From contig JACPQZ010000045.1 of NCBI GenBank assembly GCA_016190205.1, forward strand, positions 1 through 64,000: DNA of 64,000 nucleotides, in the 5' to 3' direction. Positions 46,564 to 53,758 of this stretch are shown in pieces. Source of the DNA: Candidatus Omnitrophota bacterium (GTDB lineage: Bacteria; Omnitrophota; JACPQZ01). The notes under the pieces were generated by a model that saw nothing but the letters and a program-made list of their open reading frames with translations, was not told where the DNA came from and made no database searches. A program made the translations under genes and the position numbers. How positions within the stretch are numbered: position 1 is the first letter of the stretch; each line of letters begins with the position of its first letter.

Positions 46564-46642
46564 CCAACAGAGACTACGGTCTCTACTCACCTAGAGGTTC
46601 CTAGTATAACCACTCCCACTTATACTGGGAACCTCGTTTTTT
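46564..46642 (+). ncRNA. Candidate ~80-nt small RNA or attenuated leader
   Basis: Between the promoter and the Trm112-like gene there are two hairpins. The first is AGAGAC-TACG-GTCTCT (46569-46584), a stem closed by C-G over the extra-stable UACG tetraloop. The second is GAGGTTCCTAGTATAA pairing with TTATACTGGGAACCTC (46594-46635) with one mismatch, followed by T-rich GTTTTTTT. Promoter, structured body and terminator within 115 bp suit a small RNA, or a leader that limits expression of the gene starting 36 bp on. No known RNA family is recognised. Confidence 0.5.
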
Positions 46643-46677
46643 TATCCATATTTCATAATGGGCAAGGCAACACAGAG

Positions 46678-46842
46678 ATGATTGACGAAAAGCTTCTGGC
46701 TATTCTGGCTTGCCCCGTTTGCAAGAAGAAGGTTCGTTGGAATCAGGAAAGACTTGTTTGTGAATCCTGCGGCCGCCGCTACCCTGTAAGAGATGGTATT
46801 CCGATCATGCTCGTTGAGGAAGCGGACTTGGCCCAGCAATAA
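46678..46842 (+). CDS. Trm112/YcaR (UPF0434) family zinc-finger protein
   Basis: 54 residues. MIDEKLLAILACPVCKKKVR, then LVCESCGRRYPVRDGIPIML. C12, C15, C28 and C31 form the zinc site; DGIPIML is the family's closing strand. Bacterial homologues (YcaR) often sit beside lpxK-kdsB; eukaryotic and archaeal Trm112 activates methyltransferases. Here it sits before accBC, with the candidate small RNA on its 5' side. Function in bacteria is uncertain. Confidence 0.88.
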   Translation: MIDEKLLAILACPVCKKKVRWNQERLVCESCGRRYPVRDGIPIMLVEEADLAQQ

Positions 46843-46964
46843 GGCCCCCACCTTTCCACGCTCTGTATCATCGATCCTATCCAAACTCCTGCCGTTTGCT
46901 TTTACGCGCTACATCTAGTAACATATACGTCACATATGCTTAGGATAAAAACCGGGGGACGGGT

Positions 46965-47411
46965 GTGAATCTCAAAGAAATCAAGGAAATGATTAACCTC
47001 ATGAATGAGAGCGGGCTCTCTGAACTCGAGCTCGAGCGGGACGGCCTCAGAATAAAGCTTCGCAAAGGGTCGGCGCCGGAGGTGAGCATGGGCCTTGCGC
47101 CTCTTCCTCCTGGGGGCACACTGTCCGCTGGAGCGCAGGCGGGGGAGCCAAGCCAGCCGGAGGCGGAGGAAGGCGTGCTGGAGGTGAAGGCGCCTATGGT
47201 CGGTACTTTCTACCGGGCCCCTGCGCCTGATGCCCCGCCCTATGCAGAGGAAGGTCAGAGGATAGAAAAGGGTCAAGTGCTGTGTATCATCGAAGCCATG
47301 AAGCTCATGAATGAAATCAAGTCGGAGCTGTCAGGAACCATCAAGGACATCCTGGTCCGCAACGGAGACCCCGTCGAGTTCGATCAGACCCTCTTCCGAA
47401 TTAAGACTTAA
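46965..47411 (+). CDS. accB: Biotin carboxyl carrier protein of acetyl-CoA carboxylase
   Basis: 148 residues, GTG start. [20 protein letters not shown] is the N-terminal helix typical of AccB; a flexible Ala/Pro linker follows, then the biotinyl domain [20 protein letters not shown] and [11 protein letters not shown] with the biotinylated Lys113. It carries the carboxyl group between biotin carboxylase (next gene, 5 bp on) and the carboxyltransferase, whose accA/accD genes are not in the window. Confidence 0.95.
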   Translation: MNLKEIKEMINLMNESGLSELELERDGLRIKLRKGSAPEVSMGLAPLPPGGTLSAGAQAGEPSQPEAEEGVLEVKAPMVGTFYRAPAPDAPPYAEEGQRIEKGQVLCIIEAMKLMNEIKSELSGTIKDILVRNGDPVEFDQTLFRIKT

Positions 47412-47416
47412 AGCCC

Positions 47417-48772
47417 ATGTTCAATAAAATTCTAATCGCAAACCGCGGCGAGGTCGCCGTACGCATTATCCGAGCATGCCGCGAGCTGGGCATCCGGACG
47501 GTGGCCGTCTTTTCCAAGGCCGACCGCGAGAGCCTGCACGTGCGCCTCGCTGACCAGGCGATCTGCGTCGGGGACTCCGCCAGCCAGGAGAGCTACCTCA
47601 ATATACCGGCGATCATCAGCGCCGCCGAAATCACGGATGTGGAGGCCATCCATCCCGGCTACGGCTTTTTGGCAGAAAACTCTCACTTTGCGGAAGTCTG
47701 CCAGTCCTGTCAGATAACGTTCATCGGCCCCCGGCCGGAAGCCATCCGGCTCATGGGAGACAAGGCCGAGGCGCTCAAGCTCATGAAAAAAAATGGCATC
47801 CCCACGGTACCCGGAAGCGATGGCATCATTAAGGACTCTGATGAGGCCCTCAAGGTAGCCCGGCGGGTCAAATACCCGGTCATCGTAAAAGCGGCTGGCG
47901 GAGGAGGGGGCAAGGGCATGCGCACCGCCCATAACGACGGGCACCTCGTCAGCGCTTTCATGACGGCGCAGGCAGAGGCCGAAAAGGCCTTCTCCAACCC
48001 GGCCGTCTACATCGAAAAATACATCGAAGAACCCCGTCACGTCGAGGTTCAGATCCTCGCCGATAATTATGGTGCGACCGTTCACCTGGGGGAGCGGGAC
48101 TGCACCATCCAGCGCAATCACCAGAAGCTCATTGAAGAGGCGCCTTCCCCGATACTCGGGGGAAAGCTGAGAAGAAGGATAGGAGAGGTGGCCCTCAAAT
48201 GCGCTCGTCTCGCGCACTACAACAACGCGGGCACCATCGAATTTCTGGTGGACAAGGACCGCAACTTTTACTTCATGGAAATGAATACCCGGATCCAGGT
48301 GGAGCACCCGGTCACGGAGCTCGTGACCGGGATTGACATCGTCAAGGAACAGATCAGGATCGCTTCGGGGGAGAGGCTGCGCTTCCGTCAGGAAAATATC
48401 CGCTTCCACGGCTGGGCCATCGAGTGCCGGATCAATGCCGAAGATCCGGATAAAGGTTTTACTCCGTCGCCCGGTTACATCAAAACGTACCGGCCGCCCG
48501 GGGGCCCGCGCGTCCGTCTGGATACCCACATTTATCCCAACTACCTGGTGCCCCCATTCTATGACTCCATGATCGCGAAACTTATTGTGCACGGAAACGA
48601 CCGCCAGGAGGCCATCAACATCATGAAGAGGGCCTTGGATGAGTTTGAGATCGGTCCCGTCAAGACCACCATCCCGCTCCACCAAAAAATATTCCGCAAT
48701 CCGGCGTTTTTGCGCGGGCAGGTCTCCACGCATTTTATCGAGACCTTTTTTTCAAATGGTAATAAAATATGA
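47417..48772 (+). CDS. accC: Biotin carboxylase subunit of acetyl-CoA carboxylase
   Basis: 451 residues, full length. [20 protein letters not shown] (N-lobe), [33 protein letters not shown] (ATP glycine-rich loop), [20 protein letters not shown], and [19 protein letters not shown] (metal and bicarbonate site). It carboxylates biotin on AccB with ATP and HCO3-. The first committed step of fatty-acid synthesis depends on it. The stop overlaps the next ATG (ATGA). Confidence 0.97.
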   Translation: MFNKILIANRGEVAVRIIRACRELGIRTVAVFSKADRESLHVRLADQAICVGDSASQESYLNIPAIISAAEITDVEAIHPGYGFLAENSHFAEVCQSCQITFIGPRPEAIRLMGDKAEALKLMKKNGIPTVPGSDGIIKDSDEALKVARRVKYPVIVKAAGGGGGKGMRTAHNDGHLVSAFMTAQAEAEKAFSNPAVYIEKYIEEPRHVEVQILADNYGATVHLGERDCTIQRNHQKLIEEAPSPILGGKLRRRIGEVALKCARLAHYNNAGTIEFLVDKDRNFYFMEMNTRIQVEHPVTELVTGIDIVKEQIRIASGERLRFRQENIRFHGWAIECRINAEDPDKGFTPSPGYIKTYRPPGGPRVRLDTHIYPNYLVPPFYDSMIAKLIVHGNDRQEAINIMKRALDEFEIGPVKTTIPLHQKIFRNPAFLRGQVSTHFIETFFSNGNKI

Positions 48773-48783
48773 GGGGCCGACGC

Positions 48784-49380
48784 ATGCGATGGGTGGATGA
48801 AATCTTGGTAGGGTTTTACGCTTTAACCCTGCTCGTGATGGGTCTTGTCATCCTGGGGATTACCATGGGATTTATCCCTGCCTCCCTGGCAGAATTTTGG
48901 CTATCCAGGATCCAGGGCGACCCCTTGACGCGCTGGCAGTTTCTGGCTGGAGGTGCGCTCATGACCCTCTTGGCGCTTGCGACCGTCGCCCTGGTAAGAC
49001 AACGGTCGCACATCGAGCGTCATCTCGTCTTCCGGAACGAAGAGGGCCAGATTGAGGTGAGCATCCACGCCCTGGAAGAGGTGGTCCGGAATGCAGGACG
49101 GGACTTCCTGGATATCAAGTCCATCCAACCCGTGCTTTTGATCCATAAAAACAGTGCGGTCGTCAAGGCCGACCTGGAACTCTATGCAGGGGCCCACATC
49201 AACTTTACGGCAGAACGGCTTCAGTCTCGCATCAAGGATCAGTTTGAGCAGTTGCTGGGAAGAGACGTGAAGGTAGCCATTGACGTGGTCGTAAGACACG
49301 TGGACCGGAAGGGGACGTCCCCTCGGCCCCGTGACGCAGACCGAAGCATGCATTTCGGCTCGACACCCGGCACCGGTTGA
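48784..49380 (+). CDS. amaP: AmaP-like (Asp23-associated) membrane protein
   Basis: 198 residues from ATG 48784 (GAGGGG upstream; ATG 48769 overlapping the accC stop is possible). Two membrane segments, about 8-30 (LVGFYALTLLVMGLVILGIT) and 53-75 (LAGGALMTLLALATVALVRQ). The cytosolic part (IEVSIHALEEVVRNAGRDFL, VKADLELYAGAHINFTAERL) matches DUF322/Asp23-like alkaline-shock domains and AmaP. In Gram-positives AmaP anchors Asp23 to the membrane. The tail (RKGTSPRPRDADRSMHF) is low complexity. Asp23 itself is not in the window. Confidence 0.8.
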   Translation: MRWVDEILVGFYALTLLVMGLVILGITMGFIPASLAEFWLSRIQGDPLTRWQFLAGGALMTLLALATVALVRQRSHIERHLVFRNEEGQIEVSIHALEEVVRNAGRDFLDIKSIQPVLLIHKNSAVVKADLELYAGAHINFTAERLQSRIKDQFEQLLGRDVKVAIDVVVRHVDRKGTSPRPRDADRSMHFGSTPGTG

Positions 49381-49388
49381 GGAAGGAA

Positions 49389-50444
49389 ATGGATAACATG
49401 AATCCAAGCAATACAGATGTGAAACGTATCGGCGTCTTGACCGGGGGGGGTGACTGCCCCGGTCTAAATCCAGTGATCCGGGCCGTGGTACGGCGTGCGA
49501 TCCGGGCCGGAATCGAGGTCATGGGCATCCGGGACGGCTGGAAGGGGCTGGTGTCTGATACGATCGTCCCCTTGGATATTAATTCGGTCTCCGGCATCTT
49601 GTCGCGAGGGGGGACGATCTTGGGCACTTCACGGACAAACATTTATAAGAACCCGGCCGATTCCGTTAAGGCCAAAGAAACAATGGCCAAACATAAACTG
49701 GATGCCCTGATCGCCATTGGAGGGGAGGACACCTTGGGCGTGGCGCAGAGGCTGTACGAGGAGGGGATCCGGGTGGTGGGGGTTCCCAAAACGATCGACA
49801 ACGATCTCTCCTGCACCGACTATACCTTTGGCTTCGACTCGGCGATCAATATCGCCATGGAGGCGATCGACCGCCTGCACACCACAGCCGAAAGTCACAA
49901 CCGCGTCATCGTCGTAGAACTCATGGGACGGCATACGGGCTGGATTGCCATGCATGCCGGTATCGCCGGCGGGGCGGACGCCATCCTGATACCCGATGTG
50001 GAAAACGATATCGACCTGGTGGTCGCAGAGCTTAAAAAACGGCACGCGCGGGGCAAACGTTTCAGCATCGTTGCGATTGCAGAAGGCGTCAAGCTTAAAA
50101 ACACGGTGGTGACCCAGGATGCACGCGTAGATGACTTCGGCCACGTCCGGCTGGGCGGGGTGGGACAAACGCTGGCCGCGGAGATTGAAAGGCGCACCGG
50201 ATACGAAACGCGTACGGTCGTGTTGGGACACCTTCAGCGCGGAGGTTCGCCGACCGCCTTTGACCGGATCCTGGGCACCCGCTTTGGCATTCGGGCCGTA
50301 GAACTCGTTTTGGAAGGCGGATTCGGAAAAATGGTCTGCCTTCGCGGCAATACGATTGAAACCGTCGAAATCAAGAAGGCGATCGCCCAGCCCAAGACCG
50401 TAGACGGCGAATGGGTTAAGATTGCCAGCGTGTTTTATGGCTGA
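49389..50444 (+). CDS. pfkA: Phosphofructokinase, pyrophosphate-dependent type by signature
   Basis: 351 residues from ATG 49389 (AGGAAGG before it). VLTGGGDCPGLNPVIRAVVR, GGEDTLGVAQRLYEEG, VPKTIDNDLSCTDYTFGFDS and MGRHTGWIAMHAGIAGGADA are the PfkA core. Asp114 in GGED stands where ATP-enzymes have Gly, and Lys134 in PKTIDND where they have Gly; Asp plus Lys is the pattern of PPi-using enzymes. It would phosphorylate fructose 6-phosphate reversibly with PPi. This fits the membrane pyrophosphatase at 15983. Next gene overlaps by 8 bp. Confidence 0.93.
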   Translation: MDNMNPSNTDVKRIGVLTGGGDCPGLNPVIRAVVRRAIRAGIEVMGIRDGWKGLVSDTIVPLDINSVSGILSRGGTILGTSRTNIYKNPADSVKAKETMAKHKLDALIAIGGEDTLGVAQRLYEEGIRVVGVPKTIDNDLSCTDYTFGFDSAINIAMEAIDRLHTTAESHNRVIVVELMGRHTGWIAMHAGIAGGADAILIPDVENDIDLVVAELKKRHARGKRFSIVAIAEGVKLKNTVVTQDARVDDFGHVRLGGVGQTLAAEIERRTGYETRTVVLGHLQRGGSPTAFDRILGTRFGIRAVELVLEGGFGKMVCLRGNTIETVEIKKAIAQPKTVDGEWVKIASVFYG

Positions 50445-51036
50445 AACAAAGTCCCGCCCGGCATACAACCTGAAAGGCCGTCTTAAGGAAGTTGTCTCGG
50501 AGAGCATTCGCGTCAAGCAGGCCACCCTGACCACGCAAAGCGGGCAGATCGCCCAGATTGCGGAACTCGCCATCCAGTCCCTTCGAAAGGGCGGAAAAAT
50601 CCTGATCTGCGGAAATGGGGGAAGCGCCTCACAGGCGCAGCACCTGGCCGCTGAAATTATCTGCCGCTATAAGAAAAATAGAAAGTCCCTGCCCGCCCTT
50701 GCCCTGAACACCGATACGGCGGTCATGACCGCCGTGGCGAACGATTTTTCATACGAAGACGTCTTTGCAAAACAGATTGAGGGTCTGGCCGCTCCGGACG
50801 ATCTCGTCTGGGTGTTGTCCACAAGCGGCAATTCTCCCAATGTGGTCCGCGCTGTTCAAGCGGCGAGGAAGGTGGGCTGCCAGATCGTTGGATTTACGGG
50901 CGAATCGGGGGGCCGCCTCAAAGACCTCGTAGAATACCTGGTCAGGGTCCCGTCGCGCGAGACCGATCGCATCCAGGAAACCCACATCACGATCGGGCAT
51001 GCCGTTTGCGAGGCGATCGAGGAAACCCTGGGATAA
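50437..51036 (+). CDS. gmhA: Sedoheptulose 7-phosphate isomerase
   Basis: 199 residues from ATG 50437, inside the end of pfkA. SIS domain: ILICGNGGSASQAQHLAAEI, LNTDTAVMTAVANDFSYEDV, LSTSGNSPNVVRAVQAARKV, and DRIQETHITIGHAVCEAIE with the Gln/His metal and catalytic residues of GmhA. It makes heptose 7-phosphate, the first step to ADP-heptose for LPS inner core. HldC-type adenylyltransferase follows, so the heptose pathway is clustered here. Confidence 0.93.
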   Translation: MAETKSRPAYNLKGRLKEVVSESIRVKQATLTTQSGQIAQIAELAIQSLRKGGKILICGNGGSASQAQHLAAEIICRYKKNRKSLPALALNTDTAVMTAVANDFSYEDVFAKQIEGLAAPDDLVWVLSTSGNSPNVVRAVQAARKVGCQIVGFTGESGGRLKDLVEYLVRVPSRETDRIQETHITIGHAVCEAIEETLG

Positions 51037-51037
51037 C

Positions 51038-51517
51038 GTGGGAACCAAACGCAAGGGTCTCAAGGCGGTCAGGGCCCTCGCCCGCAGGCTCCGTCAAAAG
51101 GGAAGGCGGATCGTCTTCACCAACGGGTGTTTTGATCTCATCCACCCGGGTCACATCCAAATCCTGACGCGCGCCCACGCCCTGGGTGACTACCTGATCG
51201 TAGGACTCAATTCGGACAAATCCGTAAGGCGTCTGAAAGGGCCATCCCGGCCCTTCATCAGCCAGCAGGGCCGCTCCCAGATGCTCGAGGCCCTGGAGTG
51301 CGTGGATTGTGTCGTGATATTTGACGCGCCCACGCCGGAGGCCTTGATCCGCGCGATCCACCCCGACGTGCTCGTCAAGGGCGCGGATTGGACGAAGGGT
51401 GAGATCGCCGGCGGAGATTTCGTGGCATCCTATGGCGGGAAGATCGCCCGGGTGCCTCTCGTAAAGGGACAATCCAGCACGCGGCTCATCAGGCTTCTTA
51501 AAAATAATGTTACTTAA
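51038..51517 (+). CDS. hldC: Heptose 1-phosphate adenylyltransferase domain protein (HldC/RfaE2-like)
   Basis: 159 residues from GTG 51038, one base after the gmhA stop. Cytidylyltransferase fold: RIVFTNGCFDLIHPGHIQIL (HxGH), LIVGLNSDKSVRRLKGPSRP, VLVKGADWTKGEIAGGDFV and KGQSSTRLIRLL. This is the C-terminal half of HldE as a separate protein. It adds AMP to heptose 1-phosphate. No HldA-type kinase domain is fused; a PfkB-family kinase lies two genes on and is a candidate, as HldA is also of that family. Confidence 0.9.
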   Translation: MGTKRKGLKAVRALARRLRQKGRRIVFTNGCFDLIHPGHIQILTRAHALGDYLIVGLNSDKSVRRLKGPSRPFISQQGRSQMLEALECVDCVVIFDAPTPEALIRAIHPDVLVKGADWTKGEIAGGDFVASYGGKIARVPLVKGQSSTRLIRLLKNNVT

Positions 51518-52163
51518 GAACGAGGTCATCCTTTTTCCCCCGGAAAACCCCCTTTATCCCATTCTAAGTCTTCCTTCAGACGATGTCGAAAGCTACGTCA
51601 ACGCCTTTGATGCCCTGGTCCGCGCCGGCGTAGCCATCGTACAGCTGCGGGCCAAGGGACTGCGGCCGGGAGACCTGGAACAGCTGGCAGGACGCCTGGT
51701 AAAAAGGGCCCGGGCGGCACGCATCCGCCTCATCTTAAACGATGAGGTTGAACTCGCGGCACGCATCCGGGCGGACGGGGTCCATGTGGGTCAGAAGGAC
51801 GCCTCGGTAAAAACAGTGAGAGGATTAGGAATCCCTCTCGTAGGAGTTTCCACTCACTCGGTCGAGGAAGCGAGAAATGCCCAGTCGCAGGGAGCCGACT
51901 ACATCGGGGTGGGCTGTCTTTTCCCGAGTCCAACGGAGCCCCACCGCAAGCCCCTGGGGCTCGCAACCCTGCGCAGGATACGCGCGCAGGTTCACATCCC
52001 GATCGTGGCCGTAGGCGGGATCTCGCATGACAACATCTGGGAATGCGTTCAGGCGGGGGCGGATGCCGTTTCCTCAATCAGCGCCGTTTTTGGCGGCGGG
52101 GATTTTGAGTCCAATTGCCGGAACCTTATGGCCAGGATCCACGCAGAGGTTCTAAACACGTGA
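51507..52163 (+). CDS. thiE: Thiamine-phosphate synthase
   Basis: 218 residues, ATG inside the end of hldC. TIM barrel: VAIVQLRAKGLRPGDLEQLA, ARAARIRLILNDEVELAARI, ADGVHVGQKD, VGVSTHSVEEARNAQSQGAD and GVGCLFPSPTEPHRKPLGL with VAVGGISHDNI (phosphate-binding loop). It couples the pyrimidine and thiazole of thiamine. The T in TPTKT-like loops reads SPTEPHRKP here, a mild change. No other thi gene is nearby. Confidence 0.9.
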   Translation: MLLKNEVILFPPENPLYPILSLPSDDVESYVNAFDALVRAGVAIVQLRAKGLRPGDLEQLAGRLVKRARAARIRLILNDEVELAARIRADGVHVGQKDASVKTVRGLGIPLVGVSTHSVEEARNAQSQGADYIGVGCLFPSPTEPHRKPLGLATLRRIRAQVHIPIVAVGGISHDNIWECVQAGADAVSSISAVFGGGDFESNCRNLMARIHAEVLNT

Positions 52164-53062
52164 GTCCTGTGCTCGTGCTGGGCACGGTGGCCATTGATTC
52201 TGTGGAGACACCTTTCGGCCGGAAAAAGGCGGTGCTGGGGGGATCGGCGAGCTATGCCGCGTACAGCGCCAGTTTCTTCGCACCCGTCCGGCTGGTCGCC
52301 TGCGTAGGCTCTGATTTTCCAGAGCGCTACACCCGGGTCCTGCGTGAACGGCCCATCGACACGGCAGGTCTTGAAAGGGTGCCCCATGAACGCACGTTCC
52401 GCTGGCGCGGCCGTTATGGGGCGGATCTCGGAGAGGCCACTACGCTTGCCACGCACCTCAACGTGCTTGAGCGCTTTAACCCCAACATTCCTCTGGATTA
52501 TCTGGACACCCCCTGCGTTTTTCTTGCAAATATTGATCCGGTTATACAAGAGCGCGTCTTGAACCATCTGAAGCCGCGGTGGGTGGTTCTGGACTCCATG
52601 AATTACTGGATACAGCATAAGAGGAAGGATCTCTTGCGCGTGGCGAAACGAGCTGATCTGGTTGTCTTGAACGACGCAGAGGCCCGGGGGCTTGCCCAGG
52701 AGGCGAGTCTGGTTCATGCGGCACGACGCCTAAAGAAATTCGGCTTGAAGCGTCTGATCATTAAAAAGGGCGAGCACGGCGCGCTCCTCTTTGAAGACGA
52801 CAAGTTTTTTCTAGCTCCGGCTTATCCGCAGCCCGCGACGGTAGATCCTACGGGGTGCGGTGACGCCTTTGCCGGCGGGCTCACGGGATTCCTGGCATCT
52901 CAGAAAAAGATTACCCGGCGGCTTTTGAGACGTTCCGTTATAGCCGGAAGTGTGATGGCCTCTTTCACGATCGAGGATTTCGGACTCAAGCGGCTGCGCA
53001 GACTCACGCATGCGGAAATCCGAAACCGCCTGACTGAATTTCACGACCTCATCCGTTGCTAA
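52160..53062 (+). CDS. PfkB-family sugar kinase
   Basis: 300 residues from GTG 52160 (GTGA overlap with the thiE stop). LGTVAIDSVETPFGRKKAVL, GGSASYAAYSASFFAPVRLV (glycine pair), VVLNDAEARGLAQE, IIKKGEHGALLFED and the C-terminal signature VDPTGCGDAFAGGLTGFLAS (catalytic Asp). The substrate is unknown: similar proteins are annotated simply as sugar kinases. Proximity to gmhA and hldC allows a heptose-kinase role, but a different sugar or nucleoside is equally possible. Confidence 0.88.
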   Translation: MSPVLVLGTVAIDSVETPFGRKKAVLGGSASYAAYSASFFAPVRLVACVGSDFPERYTRVLRERPIDTAGLERVPHERTFRWRGRYGADLGEATTLATHLNVLERFNPNIPLDYLDTPCVFLANIDPVIQERVLNHLKPRWVVLDSMNYWIQHKRKDLLRVAKRADLVVLNDAEARGLAQEASLVHAARRLKKFGLKRLIIKKGEHGALLFEDDKFFLAPAYPQPATVDPTGCGDAFAGGLTGFLASQKKITRRLLRRSVIAGSVMASFTIEDFGLKRLRRLTHAEIRNRLTEFHDLIRC

Positions 53063-53074
53063 TACTCGCGGCGT

Positions 53075-53155
53075 ATTTGTTCGTCGTTCGTTGATCGGTT
53101 ATCGGTCATCGCAAACTTTTTCTTGCAATAACCGATTACCGAACACCGATAATCG
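53075..53155. repeat. Word-repeat palindromic element (word ATCGGTTATCGG), copy 1
   Basis: GATCGGTTATCGGTCATCG on the left and CGATTACCGAACACCGATAA on the right are complementary around AAACTTTTTCTTGCAATAACC. The first 45 bp (ATTTGTTCGTCGTTCGTTGA ...) recur at 53666 with a few changes, so this is a family member present twice, on either side of the tRNA-Gly region. Confidence 0.8.
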
Positions 53156-53287
53156 AAGTTGCACGTAAAGCGTACACGTGAGGCGCGCAAAATAACAACA
53201 TATAGCGTCTATTGCGCAGCGCAGTCTAGGTATAGTGTCAGAATCATGTTACGAAATGTGCCCGTAGAAATAATTTGTTTTTGAAGT

Positions 53288-53293
53288 TATAAT
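53288..53293 (+). promoter_or_regulatory. TATAAT box upstream of tRNA-Gly
   Basis: TATAAT lies 54 bp before the tRNA; no good -35 hexamer (TAGAAA at the expected distance). Between them is more word-like repeat DNA (ACGCAACACGCACGACGCGG, TACGCACTACGAAGTAC). Likely tRNA promoter, weak evidence. Confidence 0.4.
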
Positions 53294-53347
53294 ACGCAAC
53301 ACGCACGACGCGGTACGCACTACGAAGTACTGTGCCTAAGTCATGAT

Positions 53348-53419
53348 GCGGGTGTAATTCAGCGGCAGAATGCAAGCTTCCCAAGCTTGACGTTGTGGGT
53401 TCGACTCCCATCACCCGCT
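53348..53419 (+). tRNA. tRNA-Gly, anticodon CCC
   Basis: Cloverleaf: acceptor GCGGGTG / CACCCGC, D-arm with ATTCAGCGGCAGAAT, anticodon stem CAAGC / GCTTG with loop TTCCCAA (anticodon CCC, for GGG), T-arm GTGGG TTCGACT CCCAT, discriminator T. CCA is not encoded. The 3' 25 nt (53397-53421, ending three bases past the acceptor) are copied exactly at 53625-53649, and 19 nt are copied inverted at 53437-53455. Confidence 0.95.
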
Positions 53420-53649
53420 GTATTTATCCGCGTAACGTGATGGGAGTCGAACCCAGGGAAAAGGGTTCGGGGAAAACGGGAGTTTTCCCCGAGGCACGGC
53501 GCATCTCAGGTGAGGGGGGAATCTAAGGGGGGTGCGCAGCACGAGTGAATAATGGATGATCGCAAGCACCCCCCTTAGGGAGCATCGGCGTTTCAAATTT
53601 GATGGATCAAAGAGCCGATGCGACGGGTTCGACTCCCATCACCCGCTGT
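53397..53649. mobile_element. tRNA-Gly-flanked mini-element with serial hairpins
   Basis: Two exact 25-bp direct repeats of the tRNA-Gly 3' end (53397-53421 and 53625-53649) enclose about 200 bp, like an attL/attR pair. Inside are an inverted copy of the same tRNA end (53437-53455), a perfect 10-bp stem with tetraloop (CGGGGAAAAC / GTTTTCCCCG, 53468-53491), a 13-bp perfect inverted repeat (CTAAGGGGGGTGC 53523-53535 / GCACCCCCCTTAG 53566-53578) and an 8-bp one (GCATCGGC 53582-53589 / GCCGATGC 53614-53621). No protein gene is present. It may be a decayed integrative element or a structured non-coding unit. Confidence 0.6.
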
Positions 53650-53665
53650 TGACATGTCGGGGTAG

Positions 53666-53742
53666 ATTTGTTCGTCGCTCGGGGATCGGTTATCGGGGAT
53701 CGCAAACCCCGGATGATTGCGATGACCGATCACCGATAACCG
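53666..53742. repeat. Word-repeat palindromic element (word ATCGGTTATCGG), copy 2
   Basis: GGGGATCGGTTATCGGGGAT on the left pairs with ATGACCGATCACCGATAACC on the right; the loop holds CGCAAACCCCGGATGATTGC. It shares its first 45 bp with copy 1 at 53075. Lies just before the NlpD-like gene. Confidence 0.8.
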
Positions 53743-53758
53743 TACTGGTGAGTCAATA

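Noticed and set aside
47432-48733. Very long open frame (over 430 codons) on the minus strand opposite accC
   Set aside because: It is the antisense shadow of a GC-rich, strongly conserved gene; the plus-strand product is an unmistakable biotin carboxylase and the minus-strand product has no recognisable motif.
49629-50573. Long minus-strand frame opposite the phosphofructokinase gene
   Set aside because: Same reason: codon-bias shadow of a conserved gene.
53581-53649. Second tRNA-Gly gene
   Set aside because: Only the T-arm and acceptor 3' end are present; no D-arm, anticodon arm or 5' acceptor strand.
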